Shown: positions 35,401-44,431, counted from the stretch's first letter. The stretch is DNA of 64,000 nt from an uncultured Lachnospiraceae bacterium (GCA_949840805.1 CATKXR010000006.1:62001-126000), one strand, 5' to 3'. Program-made: numbers and translations. The notes: generated by a model from the letters alone, not told the origin.

Positions 35401-35748
35401 TGCGGGTTTCCATTCCATATGGTTATTTTCCCGGATTCCGCCCGCCTGTCCCGTCTCACGCTCCAACAGTTCCAGCGCCGCCCCAACGCAATGTTTGCAC
35501 ATACCGTTATAGGTGGCAAAAGCCTCACATTCGCAGCTATATTCTAAAAAATCATCCCCCACCCGGTCGTAGACCAGTTCCACCTGGTATACCCTGCCGT
35601 AACTCCCCTCTGCCTGGGCCTCCACCATAATCATGCTTCCCTGATTCTGTGACCGGAACCCATGAATCATCTTCTTTTTATAGATCTGGTTCCCTCGTGT
35701 GTATGCCGGGGCGCTCGCATTCTCCCGGATTGGCTTTAAACTGATCAT
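32449..35748 (-). CDS. SWIM zinc-finger SNF2/RapA-like helicase
   Basis: A 1099-residue protein. The N-terminus has a SWIM zinc finger (YSCECEAFATYNGMCKHCV, about residues 72-90). A long middle region precedes the SNF2 ATPase: GGILADDMGLGKTVQAIAFL (Walker A), VIDEAQNIKN (DEAH-like), FALTGTPIENSLSELWSIFD, and in the C-terminal lobe LLFSQFTQALDVF, SLKAGGTGLNLTAA and ATDRAHRIGQ (motif VI). Such translocases remodel RNA polymerase or nucleoprotein complexes. It starts nine bases after uppP and is likely cotranscribed. Confidence 0.92.
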   Translation of the reverse strand: MISLKPIRENASAPAYTRGNQIYKKKMIHGFRSQNQGSMIMVEAQAEGSYGRVYQVELVYDRVGDDFLEYSCECEAFATYNGMCKHCVGAALELLERETGQAGGIRENNHMEWKPARRLQATDQAVSNWIRSSSMKEKSRFFQAEVTGRIELTPTLHFEERKGWMADFRIGAENVYVVKNIPAMVEAVRNQTQVEYGKKLKFYHQPEVFSPRSRRILKFLEECIGQEQEILQRYYSQSGNFYYNYRTRENLTGRMLSLNGNRMVQFAALFAGEDCSFEEYKGKDRIRFLEEDPSLAFSVEETEDGACRIHVPAAEVFSGVDRLCIRKGRVIYLCSREYSADMWEAAGLLTGKKQSYWIHPDDLSGFCASVVPMLERRADLKKPEILSQYEPKPCLLKFYLDRQEGEVTARVYGEYGEEQYNLVNPASAEQGYRDVERENMAAGVLKRYFSEVDLKRELYALPENDEDRVYDLVSEGIGVFQQMGEVYISDALKVMKVYRSPRVAVGVSLSEGMLDITLQSERFSSSELAAILSGYRRKKRFYRLGDGSFLTMEDSAMAAVAEMAAGLELDAKELSEGVVRVPEYRAFYLDQLLREQSKDIQVSRNREYRALLREFKNVEDCDFEVPDTLCTQLRPYQKFGFRWMCTLDKLGFGGILADDMGLGKTVQAIAFLLAGKENRQGGETDRYALIVCPASLVYNWENEIGRFAPGLTVVPVVGTVSARERLIRTADSGAVLLTSYDLLKRDVEKYQEYHFCYMVIDEAQNIKNHLTQAAKTVKAVPCNRRFALTGTPIENSLSELWSIFDYLMPGILNSYKKFKDNYEAPIVNSQDEQVTVRLRRMIRPFILRRLKGEVLKELPDKLEEVVYSRMEQEQQTIYNANAQQLLDSLRKQSQEEFKTGKIQILAALTRLRQICCDPGMVYENYNGGAAKVDTCMELIRNARAAGNQVLLFSQFTQALDVFRNLLEKEQIAYYMLTGSTPKEKRAKMVDAFNQDKTPVFLISLKAGGTGLNLTAASIVIHFDPWWNMAAQNQATDRAHRIGQKQVVTVYKLIMKDTLEEKILRLQEKKAQLSDGIIADGSIRDVLATKEEFMEILDNG

Positions 35749-35757
35749 CTTGTCCTC

Positions 35758-36606
35758 CTATGCCGCCATCAAAGATGTCACCGTAAAATATGCCAACACG
35801 ATCACTCCCAGCACAATCCTGTAATATCCGAAAAGCTTAAAATCATTCCTTTTAATATAGCCCATTAAAAATTTGATGGAATACACGGAAACCACAAACG
35901 CGATTACCATAGCCGCCACCAGATAGAAAATCTCCGCCCCGGAAAACATCCGCTCGGCTTTCAGGAAAAATTTCACGATCTTTAATAAGCTGGCCCCGAA
36001 CATGACCGGGATCCCCAGAAAAAATGTAAATTCCGCCGAAGCCGCCCGGGAGCATCCCAGCATCATAGCCCCGATGATCGTCACGCCGGAACGGGATGTC
36101 CCGGGTACCAGGGCCAAAAGCTGAAAGCATCCGATATAAATAGCCGTCCTGAAATCGATCTGGGAGACCTTTTGCATCGGGAAATCCATATGCCGGTTCC
36201 GGTTCTCCACCATAATGAATAAAATACCATACACGATCAGCATGGCCGCCACCACAAAACCATTGTACAGATGGGCGTCCATCCAGTCGTCCAGGGGCAT
36301 TGCCACCAGCACAACAGGGACGCAGGCAGCGGCAATTTTAATCCACAAAATAAACGTGTCCTGCCTCTGCCGGTTCGTCTTTCCCCTGTCAAAAGGATTC
36401 AGCTTGCGGAAGTAAAGGATCACCACCGCTAAAATCGCCCCAAGCTGAATTACTACCTTAAACACATTCCAGAAATCTTCCGTTACTTTAAGAGGGATGA
36501 TCTCCTCCAGCAAAATCATATGCCCGGTACTGCTGATAGGAAGCCACTCCGTAAACCCCTCCACAATGCCGAACACGACAATTTTTAAGAACTCTATAAA
36601 ATCCAT
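35758..36606 (-). CDS. uppP: Undecaprenyl-diphosphatase
   Basis: A 282-residue BacA/UppP family membrane phosphatase. Signatures are GFTEWLPISSTGHMILL (residues 15-31, E-rich and PxSSxGH) and VPGTSRSGVTIIGAMM (PGxSRSG). It recycles undecaprenyl diphosphate to the monophosphate carrier used by both peptidoglycan and the glycan operon at the left of the window, and confers bacitracin tolerance in other species. It sits 15 bases after ung and nine before the SNF2 gene. Confidence 0.95.
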   Translation of the reverse strand: MDFIEFLKIVVFGIVEGFTEWLPISSTGHMILLEEIIPLKVTEDFWNVFKVVIQLGAILAVVILYFRKLNPFDRGKTNRQRQDTFILWIKIAAACVPVVLVAMPLDDWMDAHLYNGFVVAAMLIVYGILFIMVENRNRHMDFPMQKVSQIDFRTAIYIGCFQLLALVPGTSRSGVTIIGAMMLGCSRAASAEFTFFLGIPVMFGASLLKIVKFFLKAERMFSGAEIFYLVAAMVIAFVVSVYSIKFLMGYIKRNDFKLFGYYRIVLGVIVLAYFTVTSLMAA

Positions 36607-36621
36607 GGTATTCCCACTCTC

Positions 36622-37296
36622 CTACACATTTTCAATCTGCCAGTCTATCGGCTCTAATCCGTTTTTTTCCAAAAAAGCGTTGGTCTTGCTAAAAGGCCTG
36701 CTTCCAAAAAATCCGCTGCTGGCGGAAAGAGGGCTGGGGTGAGGCGCCTCTAAAACCAGATGATTCGGGTTGTTTAACATAGCCTTCTTCTTCTGTGCCG
36801 GACGCCCCCATAAAATAAACACGATAGGGCGGTCCTGTTCATTGAGCGCCCGGATGGCGGCATCCGTAAATTCCTCCCATCCGATCCCTCTGTGGGAGTT
36901 GGCCGCATGGGCCCTTACGGTCAGGACCGTATTTAACATCAGGACCCCCTGTTTTGCCCATTTTACCAGATAACCGTTGTTGGGAATGGTACAGCCCAGG
37001 TCGTCACGAAGTTCCTTATAAATATTGACCAGAGACGGCGGAATCTTCACATCCGGCTTCACGGAAAAACACAGTCCATGGGCCTGACCCACATCGTGGT
37101 ACGGGTCCTGCCCCAATATGACCACTTTTACCTTGGAAAGCGGAGTAAACTCAAAAGCATTAAAAATATCGTTCGCGTCAGGAAAAATCTGCCTGGTCTG
37201 ATACTCCTCCTTTACCTTTTCATACAGCTTCTTGTAATAAGGCTTTTTAAACTCCGCCTCCATTGGCTCCAGCCAGTCATTTGAAATTGCTCCCAT
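36622..37296 (-). CDS. ung: Uracil-DNA glycosylase
   Basis: A 224-residue family 1 UDG: VVILGQDPYHDVGQAHGLCF holds the catalytic Asp in the water-activating loop, VFILWGRPAQKK the uracil-specific strand, and HPSPLSASSGFFGSRPFSKT the DNA-intercalating loop with the catalytic His. Removes uracil from DNA to start base excision repair. Length and motifs are standard. It lies in the same-strand run hisH-hisF-ung-uppP. Confidence 0.96.
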   Translation of the reverse strand: MGAISNDWLEPMEAEFKKPYYKKLYEKVKEEYQTRQIFPDANDIFNAFEFTPLSKVKVVILGQDPYHDVGQAHGLCFSVKPDVKIPPSLVNIYKELRDDLGCTIPNNGYLVKWAKQGVLMLNTVLTVRAHAANSHRGIGWEEFTDAAIRALNEQDRPIVFILWGRPAQKKKAMLNNPNHLVLEAPHPSPLSASSGFFGSRPFSKTNAFLEKNGLEPIDWQIENV

Positions 37297-37327
37297 CCGA
37301 TTCTATCCCCTTTCTTAAGTATATTAT

Positions 37328-38113
37328 TTATAAAAATTCTCCAAAGCCCTGCGGCATCCGCACAGGAACTCCCCGGCCGTGCAGATACTTCTTTAATTCC
37401 AAAATCTCCAGTTCCTTATAATGAAACAGGGACGCTGCCAGGGCCGCGTCCGCCCGTCCTGCCGTGAGGGCATCATAAAAATGCTCCATGGTTCCCGCCC
37501 CGCCGGAAGCTATGACCGGTACCGACACGTTCTCTGCAATCAGGGCCGTCAGCTCATTGTCATATCCTGCTTTTGTCCCGTCGCAGTCCATGCTGGTCAG
37601 GAGGATTTCCCCGGCCCCTGACCGGTCCGCCTTTACGGCCCACTCCACCGCGTCCAGTCCCGTATCGACCCGCCCTCCGTTCTTAAACACGTTCCATCCG
37701 GAACCATCCGGCCTGCGCTTGGCGTCGATGGCCACCACCACGCACTGCCGCCCGAACTTATCCGCTGCCCGGGAAATCAGCTCCGGCGTGTTGATCGCGG
37801 AAGAATTAATGGAAATCTTGTCGGCCCCCTCCCGCAGAAGCCTGCGGAAATCCTCCACCGTCCGGATCCCTCCTCCGACTGTAAAAGGGATAAATACCGT
37901 CTCCGCCACCCGGCGCACCATATCCACCACTGTCTCCCGATTGTCAGAGGAAGCCGTAATGTCGAGAAATACCAGCTCATCAGCGCCCGCTTTATCATAG
38001 GCCGCGCCAATCTCCACCGGGTCTCCCGCATCTCGCAGATTCACAAAATTAACACCCTTGACTACCCGCCCGTTATGCACATCCAGGCAGGGAATAATCC
38101 TTTTCGTAAACAT
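37328..38113 (-). CDS. hisF: Imidazole glycerol phosphate synthase cyclase subunit
   Basis: A 261-residue TIM barrel: [20 protein letters not shown] with the catalytic Asp (residue 11), [20 protein letters not shown] with the second catalytic Asp, and two phosphate loops [10 protein letters not shown] and [11 protein letters not shown]. It uses ammonia from HisH to form IGP and AICAR in histidine synthesis. hisH is directly upstream, 24 bases away. No other his gene is in the window, so the pathway is split. Confidence 0.96.
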   Translation of the reverse strand: MFTKRIIPCLDVHNGRVVKGVNFVNLRDAGDPVEIGAAYDKAGADELVFLDITASSDNRETVVDMVRRVAETVFIPFTVGGGIRTVEDFRRLLREGADKISINSSAINTPELISRAADKFGRQCVVVAIDAKRRPDGSGWNVFKNGGRVDTGLDAVEWAVKADRSGAGEILLTSMDCDGTKAGYDNELTALIAENVSVPVIASGGAGTMEHFYDALTAGRADAALAASLFHYKELEILELKKYLHGRGVPVRMPQGFGEFL

Positions 38114-38137
38114 TATGCCGCTCCTTATGGTCGTATA

Positions 38138-38743
38138 CTAACAACGGATAAAATTCTTCAATATATGAAGTCCTACATCTCCGCTTTTTTCCGGGTGAAA
38201 CTGGCATGCAAACACATTATCCTGCTCCACGGCCCCATGAATCTTTACCCCGTAGTCCGTAAAAGCCGCCACCTGGCTTTCATCCGCCGCCTTCAGATAA
38301 TACGAATGGACAAAATAGACATATGCCCCGTCTTCGATTCCCTCAAACAGCCTTGTTCCCGGCCTCAGCTTCAAAGAGTTCCAGCCCATGTGCGGAATCT
38401 TCAGTCCCTCTCCCTCCGGAATCCGCAAGATCTCTCCTTTTAAAATGCCAAGCCCCTTAACTCCCCTGCTTTCCTCACTGGCCTCAAACAAAAGCTGCAG
38501 CCCCAGGCAGATACCTAAAAACGGAGTCCCTTCTGCCGTCACCTGACGGATCACCTCCGCCAGGCCGTACCGATGGAGCCGTTCCATGGCATCCCCGAAA
38601 GAGCCTACTCCTGGCAGGATCACCCTGTCCGCCGCCAGGATTTCCCCCTTGTCCCTGGTGATCAACGTATCCTCCCCCAATGCCTGCAGGGCTTTCTCCA
38701 CGCTTCTCAAGTTGCCTGCGTCATAATCAATAATTGCCGTCAT
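38138..38743 (-). CDS. hisH: Imidazole glycerol phosphate synthase glutaminase subunit
   Basis: A 201-residue class I glutamine amidotransferase: VILPGVGSFGDAMERL (oxyanion strand region), FLGICLGLQLLFEAS (nucleophile Cys in GICLG), YFVHSYYL, and CQFHPEKSGDVG with catalytic His and Glu. It partners HisF. It is the first gene of the hisH-hisF run. The divergent gap to the plus-strand gene at 39082 (338 bases) is AT-rich and holds the promoter for that gene; no hisH promoter was clear. Confidence 0.95.
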   Translation of the reverse strand: MTAIIDYDAGNLRSVEKALQALGEDTLITRDKGEILAADRVILPGVGSFGDAMERLHRYGLAEVIRQVTAEGTPFLGICLGLQLLFEASEESRGVKGLGILKGEILRIPEGEGLKIPHMGWNSLKLRPGTRLFEGIEDGAYVYFVHSYYLKAADESQVAAFTDYGVKIHGAVEQDNVFACQFHPEKSGDVGLHILKNFIRC

Positions 38744-39023
38744 GGCCTGCCTCCCTCCAATGCTCCGGTATGATTGCCCTGCTTCGCCGGTCTGCCATAA
38801 ACGGCCCCTTATAAAGCTTTTCCTTTCCGGCCTTCATCACCTGTTCTTCCATCTTACCATAAGCTGTTTTCTTTATCAAGAATTACCAGCCGCTGATGTT
38901 TCCGGTTTTCTCATCTCCTGCAACTATCCATACATCTCAACAAAGTAAAAAAATATTTTTTTGTTAATATTAATAAATACAATCAAAATTTTTATTATTT
39001 TTTGTTATAAATACAATAACGCA

Positions 39024-39052
39024 TTGACAGAAATATATCAAAATGCTATAAT
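39024..39052 (+). promoter_or_regulatory. Consensus sigma-A promoter of the C_GCAxxG_C_C gene
   Basis: -35 TTGACA (39024-39029), 17-base spacer, -10 TATAAT (39047-39052): both hexamers match consensus exactly. It lies in an AT-rich stretch (38940-39060) and is about 20 bases from the AGGAGG site. Strong expression is expected unless repressed. Confidence 0.9.
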
Positions 39053-39081
39053 AAACGAAATAAAACAAGGAGGCATTTTTT

Positions 39082-39546
39082 ATGTTAAAATCAAGAGCAC
39101 AGACAGCCGTGGACTATTACGCAAAAAGCGGGTACAACTGCTCCCAGGCCATAGCAGTCACGTATGCGGATCTTCTCGGCCTGGATCCCATGGTCTGCTT
39201 CAAAGGGATGGAGACCTTCGGCAGCGGCATGGGCGCAAGGCTGGGAACCTGCGGGGCCATATCAGGCGCCGTTTACTTAGCCGGGTTTGTCACCAGCACC
39301 GGCCACATGGACGATGACAAAAAGAACAAGTCAAAAAAAGAATCCTACGGCCTGGCAGGAACCATCACGAAAGAATTTTTTGAAAAGAACCGCACCGTGA
39401 CCTGCGGCGACTTAAAAGACCCCGGTTCTGATAAATTCCGTTCCTGCTTAGACTGCATCGCAGATGCCGCGATCCTGGTGGAAAAGCACATCTTCCCGGG
39501 ACAATTCGAAGAACCGACATATTTTAAAGACAAAGAAAATAAATGA
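39082..39546 (+). CDS. C_GCAxxG_C_C family redox protein
   Basis: A 154-residue protein of the cysteine-rich C_GCAxxG_C_C family (Pfam C_GCAxxG_C_C). Conserved cysteines: YNCSQAIAVTYAD, FGSGMGARLGTCGAISGAVY, then VTCGDLK and CLDCIADAA. Family members are thought to bind metal or an iron-sulfur cluster, but function is not established. AAGGAGG precedes ATG 39082 and a perfect promoter lies upstream. The next gene encodes a sulfite-exporter-type membrane protein, which hints at a role in sulfur or anion redox chemistry. Confidence 0.88.
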   Translation: MLKSRAQTAVDYYAKSGYNCSQAIAVTYADLLGLDPMVCFKGMETFGSGMGARLGTCGAISGAVYLAGFVTSTGHMDDDKKNKSKKESYGLAGTITKEFFEKNRTVTCGDLKDPGSDKFRSCLDCIADAAILVEKHIFPGQFEEPTYFKDKENK

Positions 39547-39602
39547 CTTTTGGGATGAAATAAACCGGTAGTGATACAATTACAGAAAGAATGAGGAATA
39601 CC

Positions 39603-40436
39603 ATGACTTATATTATCTTTTTTGCCGTCAGCATCCTGGCTTCCGTGGTAGGCGCTATCTGCGGTGTGGGCGGCGGCGTGTTCATGAAACCCGCACTGGA
39701 CGCGGTAGGCGTGTTGCCGGTGAACACGATTACATTTCTATCTACTTGTACCGTCATCTCCATGACCAGCTACAATGTCCTCAGCGCGGCCATGAATTCT
39801 AAAAAAAACAGCAGCGAAAACCTGATCGACTGGAACTTGACGACCTGGCTTGCCATTGGTTCCGCCATTGGAGGAGTCATCGGCAAATACATTTATGATA
39901 TTATCAAAAACTCTTCTGCCAACAAGGAAATTGTAGGCGGCTATCAGGCTATCGCGTTGTTAATCGCTGTATTTCTGACCCTGATCTACACCTTGAATAA
40001 GAAAAAGTGCAAAGCCCTCCATGTGACAAGCCCCATAGCCCTGATCCTGCTTGGCTTTGGCCTGGGAACCTTGTCTTCTTTCGTGGGAATCGGCGGCGGA
40101 CCCATGAACCTGGCAGTACTGTACTTCTTCCTGTCCATGCCTACCAAGACCGCGGCACAGAACTCCTTGTACATGATACTGATCTCGCAGATCGCCAGCC
40201 TGATTGTCACCTTTATCAAAGGCAGCGTGCCGGAACCCCTGTACAAAGACGTGGACCCCGGACTCTGGATTATGCTGATCGGCATGATGGCCTGCGGTGT
40301 GTACGGCGGGATCGCAGGAAAAAAGATCAATAAGAAAATTCCTGCCAGCACGGTGGACAAGCTTTTTATTATATTAATCTTTGTTATTATGGGGCTTTGC
40401 GTGTGGAATATCTATACCAAGCTGCTGCTTGCGTGA
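39603..40436 (+). CDS. TauE/SafE-family sulfite/anion exporter
   Basis: A 277-residue membrane protein with eight helices in two repeats: VGAICGVGGGVFMKPALDAV and LSSFVGIGGGPMNLAVLYFF are the paired family motifs. TauE/SafE members export sulfite, sulfoacetate or related anions. The start at 39603 follows GAGG with six-base spacing; an ATG at 39591 has no site. Likely cotranscribed with the preceding Cys-rich gene (56-base gap). Its last 25 bases overlap the convergent queH end. Confidence 0.88.
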   Translation: MTYIIFFAVSILASVVGAICGVGGGVFMKPALDAVGVLPVNTITFLSTCTVISMTSYNVLSAAMNSKKNSSENLIDWNLTTWLAIGSAIGGVIGKYIYDIIKNSSANKEIVGGYQAIALLIAVFLTLIYTLNKKKCKALHVTSPIALILLGFGLGTLSSFVGIGGGPMNLAVLYFFLSMPTKTAAQNSLYMILISQIASLIVTFIKGSVPEPLYKDVDPGLWIMLIGMMACGVYGGIAGKKINKKIPASTVDKLFIILIFVIMGLCVWNIYTKLLLA

Positions 40437-41077
40437 GATGATTCGCCTGCCGGCTTTTTATCGGCTCTTTCTCTTTTGGAAAACACACAGCCGCAATGAT
40501 CCTGCCGGTACAACCCATATTCCGCAGACAGCTCTACGGAACGCCGATAGCCGTTTTTCTTCTTAAAATCTGACGGAAGATATTTTATCAGGAAGGCTGT
40601 CCCCAGAAGTTCCCCGATCTCATTAAGCTTTTCCGCACTCTTTAAAGGGCTGATGGTCAGAGTCGTGGTGAAATAATCGTAGCCGCCCTCTGCCGCCAGC
40701 CTTGCTGTCTCTTCCATCCTCAGGCGGTAACAGCCCAGGCATCTCTTTCCTCCCTCCGGCTCTTTCTCCAGCCCTCTTGCCATCTCATAAAACCTTCCCG
40801 GGTCATAGGCGCCCTCCACCAGACGGACCGGGTGCCTTGCAGGCATGCTTTCCACCAGCCTTTTCTGTTCCTGCAGCCGCTTCTCATACTCTTCCTTTGG
40901 AGATATATTAGGATTATAATAAAATACCGTAATCTCAAAATACTCAGACAGATACTCCAGCACATAGCTGCTGCAGGGCGCGCAGCAGCTATGCAGAAAG
41001 AGCCGGGGTACCCGGCTCATGTTCTCATTCTGCTTAATAATTGCTTCCAGCTCTTTTTGATAGTTCCTGCGGTTCAT
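40412..41077 (-). CDS. queH: Epoxyqueuosine reductase QueH
   Basis: A 221-residue QueH (formerly DUF208): LFLHSCCAPCSSYVLEYL with adjacent cysteines, KRCLGCYRLRMEETA and the C-terminal DHCGCVFSK supply the cysteines for the iron-sulfur cluster and redox activity. It reduces epoxyqueuosine in tRNA to queuosine, the non-orthologous replacement of QueG. Start ATG 41077 follows AGAGGG. The 3' end overlaps the convergent TauE gene by 25 bases. Confidence 0.93.
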   Translation of the reverse strand: MNRRNYQKELEAIIKQNENMSRVPRLFLHSCCAPCSSYVLEYLSEYFEITVFYYNPNISPKEEYEKRLQEQKRLVESMPARHPVRLVEGAYDPGRFYEMARGLEKEPEGGKRCLGCYRLRMEETARLAAEGGYDYFTTTLTISPLKSAEKLNEIGELLGTAFLIKYLPSDFKKKNGYRRSVELSAEYGLYRQDHCGCVFSKRERADKKPAGESSHASSSLV

Positions 41078-41123
41078 ATATCTTATCCCTCTGAAAAAAC
41101 TCATCATAACTGCCATACCTGCA

Positions 41124-42254
41124 TTACAAAAAGTCCCGGATCCGCTTGCTCCTCACCGGATTGCGCAGCTTCCGCAGCGCCTTCGCCTCAATCTGACGAA
41201 TCCTCTCACGAGTCACGTTAAACTCCTTGCCCACTTCCTCCAAAGTCCTGGGATGGCCGTCTTCGAGCCCGAACCGCAGCACGATCACCTGCCGCTCCCT
41301 CTCTTTTAAATCTCCCAGCAAAGCGTCAATATGTTCTCTGAGCATTACGGACTCTACATTTCCCTCCGGAGTCACCACATTATTGTCCGCCACAAAATCG
41401 CCTAAATTGGAGTCGTCCTCCTCGCCGATAGGCGTCTCCAAAGAAGCCGGCTCCCTGGCAATCTGCATGATCTCCATGACCTTCTCTTCCGACATGTCAA
41501 GAGCCTCTGCCAGTTCCGCCACCGACGGCTCATACCCCAGCTCCAGGGTAAGCTTCCTCTGCATCTTCGACATCTTATTGATGGTCTCTACCATATGCAC
41601 TGGCACGCGGATGGTACGTGCCTGGTCTGCAAGAGCCCTGGTCACGGACTGCCGGATCCACCAAGTAGCATATGTACTCAGCTTATATCCTTTTGTATAA
41701 TCAAACTTTTCTACGCCCTTAATCAGCCCAAGGTTGCCTTCCTGCACCAGATCCAGAAAACTCATGCCTCTGCCGGTATAACGCTTGGCAATACTGACCA
41801 CCAGACGCAGGTTGGCCTCAATCAGCCGTTCTTTTGCATGTTCGTCACCTTCCGCCTTCCGCTTGGCCAGGATCAGCTCCTCGTCAGCGCTGAGCAAAGG
41901 CACCGTGCCAATCTCTTTCAAATACATCCTCACCGGATCCTCTGTGCCGATTCCCTCCAGAAGATCCACCGCATCCAGGTCAATATCCTCCGTTTCTTTT
42001 AAAAAGCTGTCATCCCCCACAAAATCGTCATCATCCAGCAGAAGCGGATCCTCCGCCATGATACTGTCGTCGATAACCGGGATCACATCCACCCGGCGCT
42101 CCTCCAAATAGCTGTAAATCTGCTCCATCTGGTCAGGCGTCAGGTTGTCTCCTCTGAAGAAATCATTAATCTCCGCCACATCCAATGCGTTATGCTTCGT
42201 TTTGGCAACTTCCACCAGCTTTTTCAGCTTTTCTAAAAAATTGTCTTTTTCCAC
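41124..42254 (-). CDS. rpoD: Primary sigma factor RpoD/SigA
   Basis: A 376-residue group 1 sigma factor. Region 1.1-like N-terminus, region 1.2 ([20 protein letters not shown]), 2 ([40 protein letters not shown]), 3 ([20 protein letters not shown]) and 4 ([36 protein letters not shown]). Length is typical of Firmicutes SigA. It begins with GTG at 42254 behind AAAGGA. A strong promoter is at 42307-42335. No dnaG is adjacent in the window. Confidence 0.97.
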   Translation of the reverse strand: MEKDNFLEKLKKLVEVAKTKHNALDVAEINDFFRGDNLTPDQMEQIYSYLEERRVDVIPVIDDSIMAEDPLLLDDDDFVGDDSFLKETEDIDLDAVDLLEGIGTEDPVRMYLKEIGTVPLLSADEELILAKRKAEGDEHAKERLIEANLRLVVSIAKRYTGRGMSFLDLVQEGNLGLIKGVEKFDYTKGYKLSTYATWWIRQSVTRALADQARTIRVPVHMVETINKMSKMQRKLTLELGYEPSVAELAEALDMSEEKVMEIMQIAREPASLETPIGEEDDSNLGDFVADNNVVTPEGNVESVMLREHIDALLGDLKERERQVIVLRFGLEDGHPRTLEEVGKEFNVTRERIRQIEAKALRKLRNPVRSKRIRDFL

Positions 42255-42306
42255 AGGTAACGTCCTTTCACTTAGGGGTAACTATAAAAAACCTACTCAA
42301 CATATC

Positions 42307-42335
42307 ATTATATAGTAGTCATCCCTAAATTTCAA
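42307..42335 (-). promoter_or_regulatory. Sigma-A promoter of rpoD
   Basis: Minus strand: -35 TTGAAA (42330-42335), 17-base spacer, -10 TATAAT (42307-42312), about 50 bases before the GTG start. Confidence 0.85.
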
Positions 42336-42344
42336 CAATTTTCT

Positions 42345-43283
42345 TTATCTATTCAACATATTATTATCTTTTTTCCGGTTTTTCGGCAAATTCCGCCGGA
42401 TTTCCAGTTTTTTACAAAGATTTTCCAAATACACCCGGGAATGGCTTCCTCCAAATTCCCCGTCCAGCACCCAGTCCACAGGCTCGCTGCATTCTATGGA
42501 AAGGGACCTGGCCTTAAACTTGCAGACCAGCTCGCTCTTCTCATCCTTTAAAAGCAGGCTGGACACAATCCCACTCAGTTCTATGGGTGTCTTCGGCATA
42601 TGGATCAAAAGCACCTCAAAAAGCCCGTCATTTAAGGACACATCCTGCTTCACCAGCCCTTTAAAACCGCCGACGCTGATGGTATTTGTCACCATGCCAA
42701 AAATAAAATCCCCCTCGCAGACGTATTCTTCACTCTGCACCTTCATGGAATAAGCCTTAATCGAGGCAAGGCTTTTGACGCCCTCCAGCACATAAGCCTG
42801 ATGCCCCAGCAGATTTTTCTTATCCTGTGAGGTCAGATAGGAAACCTCCGTAAATGCCCCAAAACCTGCCACATATACAAAATAACGTTCTTTGCAGAAT
42901 CTCCCGATGTCAATCGGGTAAAGCTCTCCGTCCACAGCGGCGGCCGCGGCCGCGGACATCTGCTTGGGAATCTTAAGGCTGGCGGCAAAATCATTAGTGG
43001 AACCGGCAGGGATATAACCAAGCTGCGGTATTTTTTCAAGCTCCATAATGCCGGAAACCGTCTCATTCAGCGTGCCGTCTCCTCCGCTGCACACAACCAG
43101 GTCCGTCTCCTCTCCTGACCGGGCCGCCACCTGCCGCGCCTCCCCGGGCTGCTGGGTAATGTGTACCTGAACTTCATAACCTGCCCGAATAAAAATATCC
43201 AGGATCTCCAAAAGCCGGTTCTTGATCTGTCCCTTTCCTGATCTTGGATTGATAATCAGCAGCAATTTTCTTTTTTTCTCCAT
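42345..43283 (-). CDS. Diacylglycerol kinase family lipid kinase (YegS/DgkB-like)
   Basis: A 312-residue lipid kinase: LLLIINPRSGKGQIKNRL at the N-terminus, LVVCSGGDGTLNETVSGI (nucleotide-binding GGDGT), LGYIPAGSTNDFAASLKI, and C-terminal VDWVLDGEFGG. These enzymes phosphorylate diacylglycerol or related lipids. Length is standard. AGGGAGG lies about twelve bases before ATG 43283, a little far. The run of Ala codons near 42935-42955 gives GC-rich repeats (MSAAAAAAVDG). Confidence 0.92.
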   Translation of the reverse strand: MEKKRKLLLIINPRSGKGQIKNRLLEILDIFIRAGYEVQVHITQQPGEARQVAARSGEETDLVVCSGGDGTLNETVSGIMELEKIPQLGYIPAGSTNDFAASLKIPKQMSAAAAAAVDGELYPIDIGRFCKERYFVYVAGFGAFTEVSYLTSQDKKNLLGHQAYVLEGVKSLASIKAYSMKVQSEEYVCEGDFIFGMVTNTISVGGFKGLVKQDVSLNDGLFEVLLIHMPKTPIELSGIVSSLLLKDEKSELVCKFKARSLSIECSEPVDWVLDGEFGGSHSRVYLENLCKKLEIRRNLPKNRKKDNNMLNR

Positions 43284-43312
43284 GTCAGATACTCACCTCC
43301 CTTTCATTATCC

Positions 43313-44431
43313 TCATTTTATCAGCTTTGTATACCTGCCAAACGCATTCGGAAGGGGATAAATTGTCTTTAATTCCTCTTTTTTCGCCGTAATCAGGTCT
43401 TTTGGAAGCTCTCCTTCCATTATGATCCGGTATCCAGCCATATGCCACTCCACATGAGAAAATATATGTTTTGCATCAGGAAGCTTCTCTATGGAAACCA
43501 CCTGGTCTTCTCTCAGATGAAACGCGCTGCAGAGCTGCTTTGGCACAAGATGTCCTTCCACATTAGGCAGCTCGTAAAGGGACGCCAAAAGCCCCGTATC
43601 CTCCCGCCTGGACAGGCTCACCTGATCTCCATGCTCTAAAATGCACACGGTCCTCTTTTCGATTCTGCGCTTTTTTGGCGGCGCCTTTACCGGAAGTTCC
43701 TCTGTCAGGCACAGCTCTGCGGCAAGACAGTCTTTCCTCACGGGACATTCCCCGCATCTGGGACGCCCGTTCGGCACGCAGATGACCTCTCCCAACTCCA
43801 TGATCCCCTGGTTAAAGGCTCCCGCGTCTTCCTCAGGCATGATCTTTTCAAGCATGGACTCTGCCTTTTTCCTGACGGCTGGCTTCCCGATATCCTCCCT
43901 GCTTGCAAGAATCCGGGAGAGCACCCGCATCACGTTGCCGTCCACTGCAGGGACCGCCTCCCCATAGGCAATAGACGCGATAGCCCCGGCCGTATAACAG
44001 CCGATCCCCGGCAGTTTTTTAAGCTCCCGGTACTCAGAGGGCATAACGCCGCCATATTCCCTTACGATCACGCCAGCCGCTTTTTTTAAGTTCCTTGCCC
44101 GGTTATAATATCCCAGCCCTTCCCACAGCTTCATCAGGCGGTCGTCCTCCGCTTCCGCCAGAGACTTCACATCAGGCAGTTCCCTCATAAACCGGTCAAA
44201 ATAGGGCTTCACCGCCTCAATCCTGGTCTGCTGCAGCATGATCTCAGAGATCCATATCTTATATGGTTCCGGTTTTTCTCTCCAGGGAAGCTTCCGCCCG
44301 TTAGCCTTATACCAGGCCAAAAGCGGACCCGTCATTTTCCCAAGACGCTCCAGGTCGGCTGCCGCCGGATTGTTTTCTTCTCTGGCCGCCTCATTTCCTT
44401 TGCTCTCCACTCTATGCTCACACATATCCAT
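43313..44431 (-). CDS. mutY: A/G-specific adenine glycosylase
   Basis: A 372-residue MutY: EIMLQQTRIEAVKPYFDRFM, helix-hairpin-helix LPGIGCYTAGAIASIAYGEA with VDGNVMRVLSRI (catalytic Asp), an iron-sulfur loop CVPNGRPRCGECPVRKDCLA (four Cys), and a C-terminal NUDIX-like 8-oxoG recognition domain (HIFSHVEWHM). It removes adenine opposite 8-oxoguanine. The start region overlaps the birA stop by 14 bases. An unusually long N-terminal extension of about 35 residues precedes the fold, so a later start is possible. Confidence 0.93.
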   Translation of the reverse strand: MDMCEHRVESKGNEAAREENNPAAADLERLGKMTGPLLAWYKANGRKLPWREKPEPYKIWISEIMLQQTRIEAVKPYFDRFMRELPDVKSLAEAEDDRLMKLWEGLGYYNRARNLKKAAGVIVREYGGVMPSEYRELKKLPGIGCYTAGAIASIAYGEAVPAVDGNVMRVLSRILASREDIGKPAVRKKAESMLEKIMPEEDAGAFNQGIMELGEVICVPNGRPRCGECPVRKDCLAAELCLTEELPVKAPPKKRRIEKRTVCILEHGDQVSLSRREDTGLLASLYELPNVEGHLVPKQLCSAFHLREDQVVSIEKLPDAKHIFSHVEWHMAGYRIIMEGELPKDLITAKKEELKTIYPLPNAFGRYTKLIK

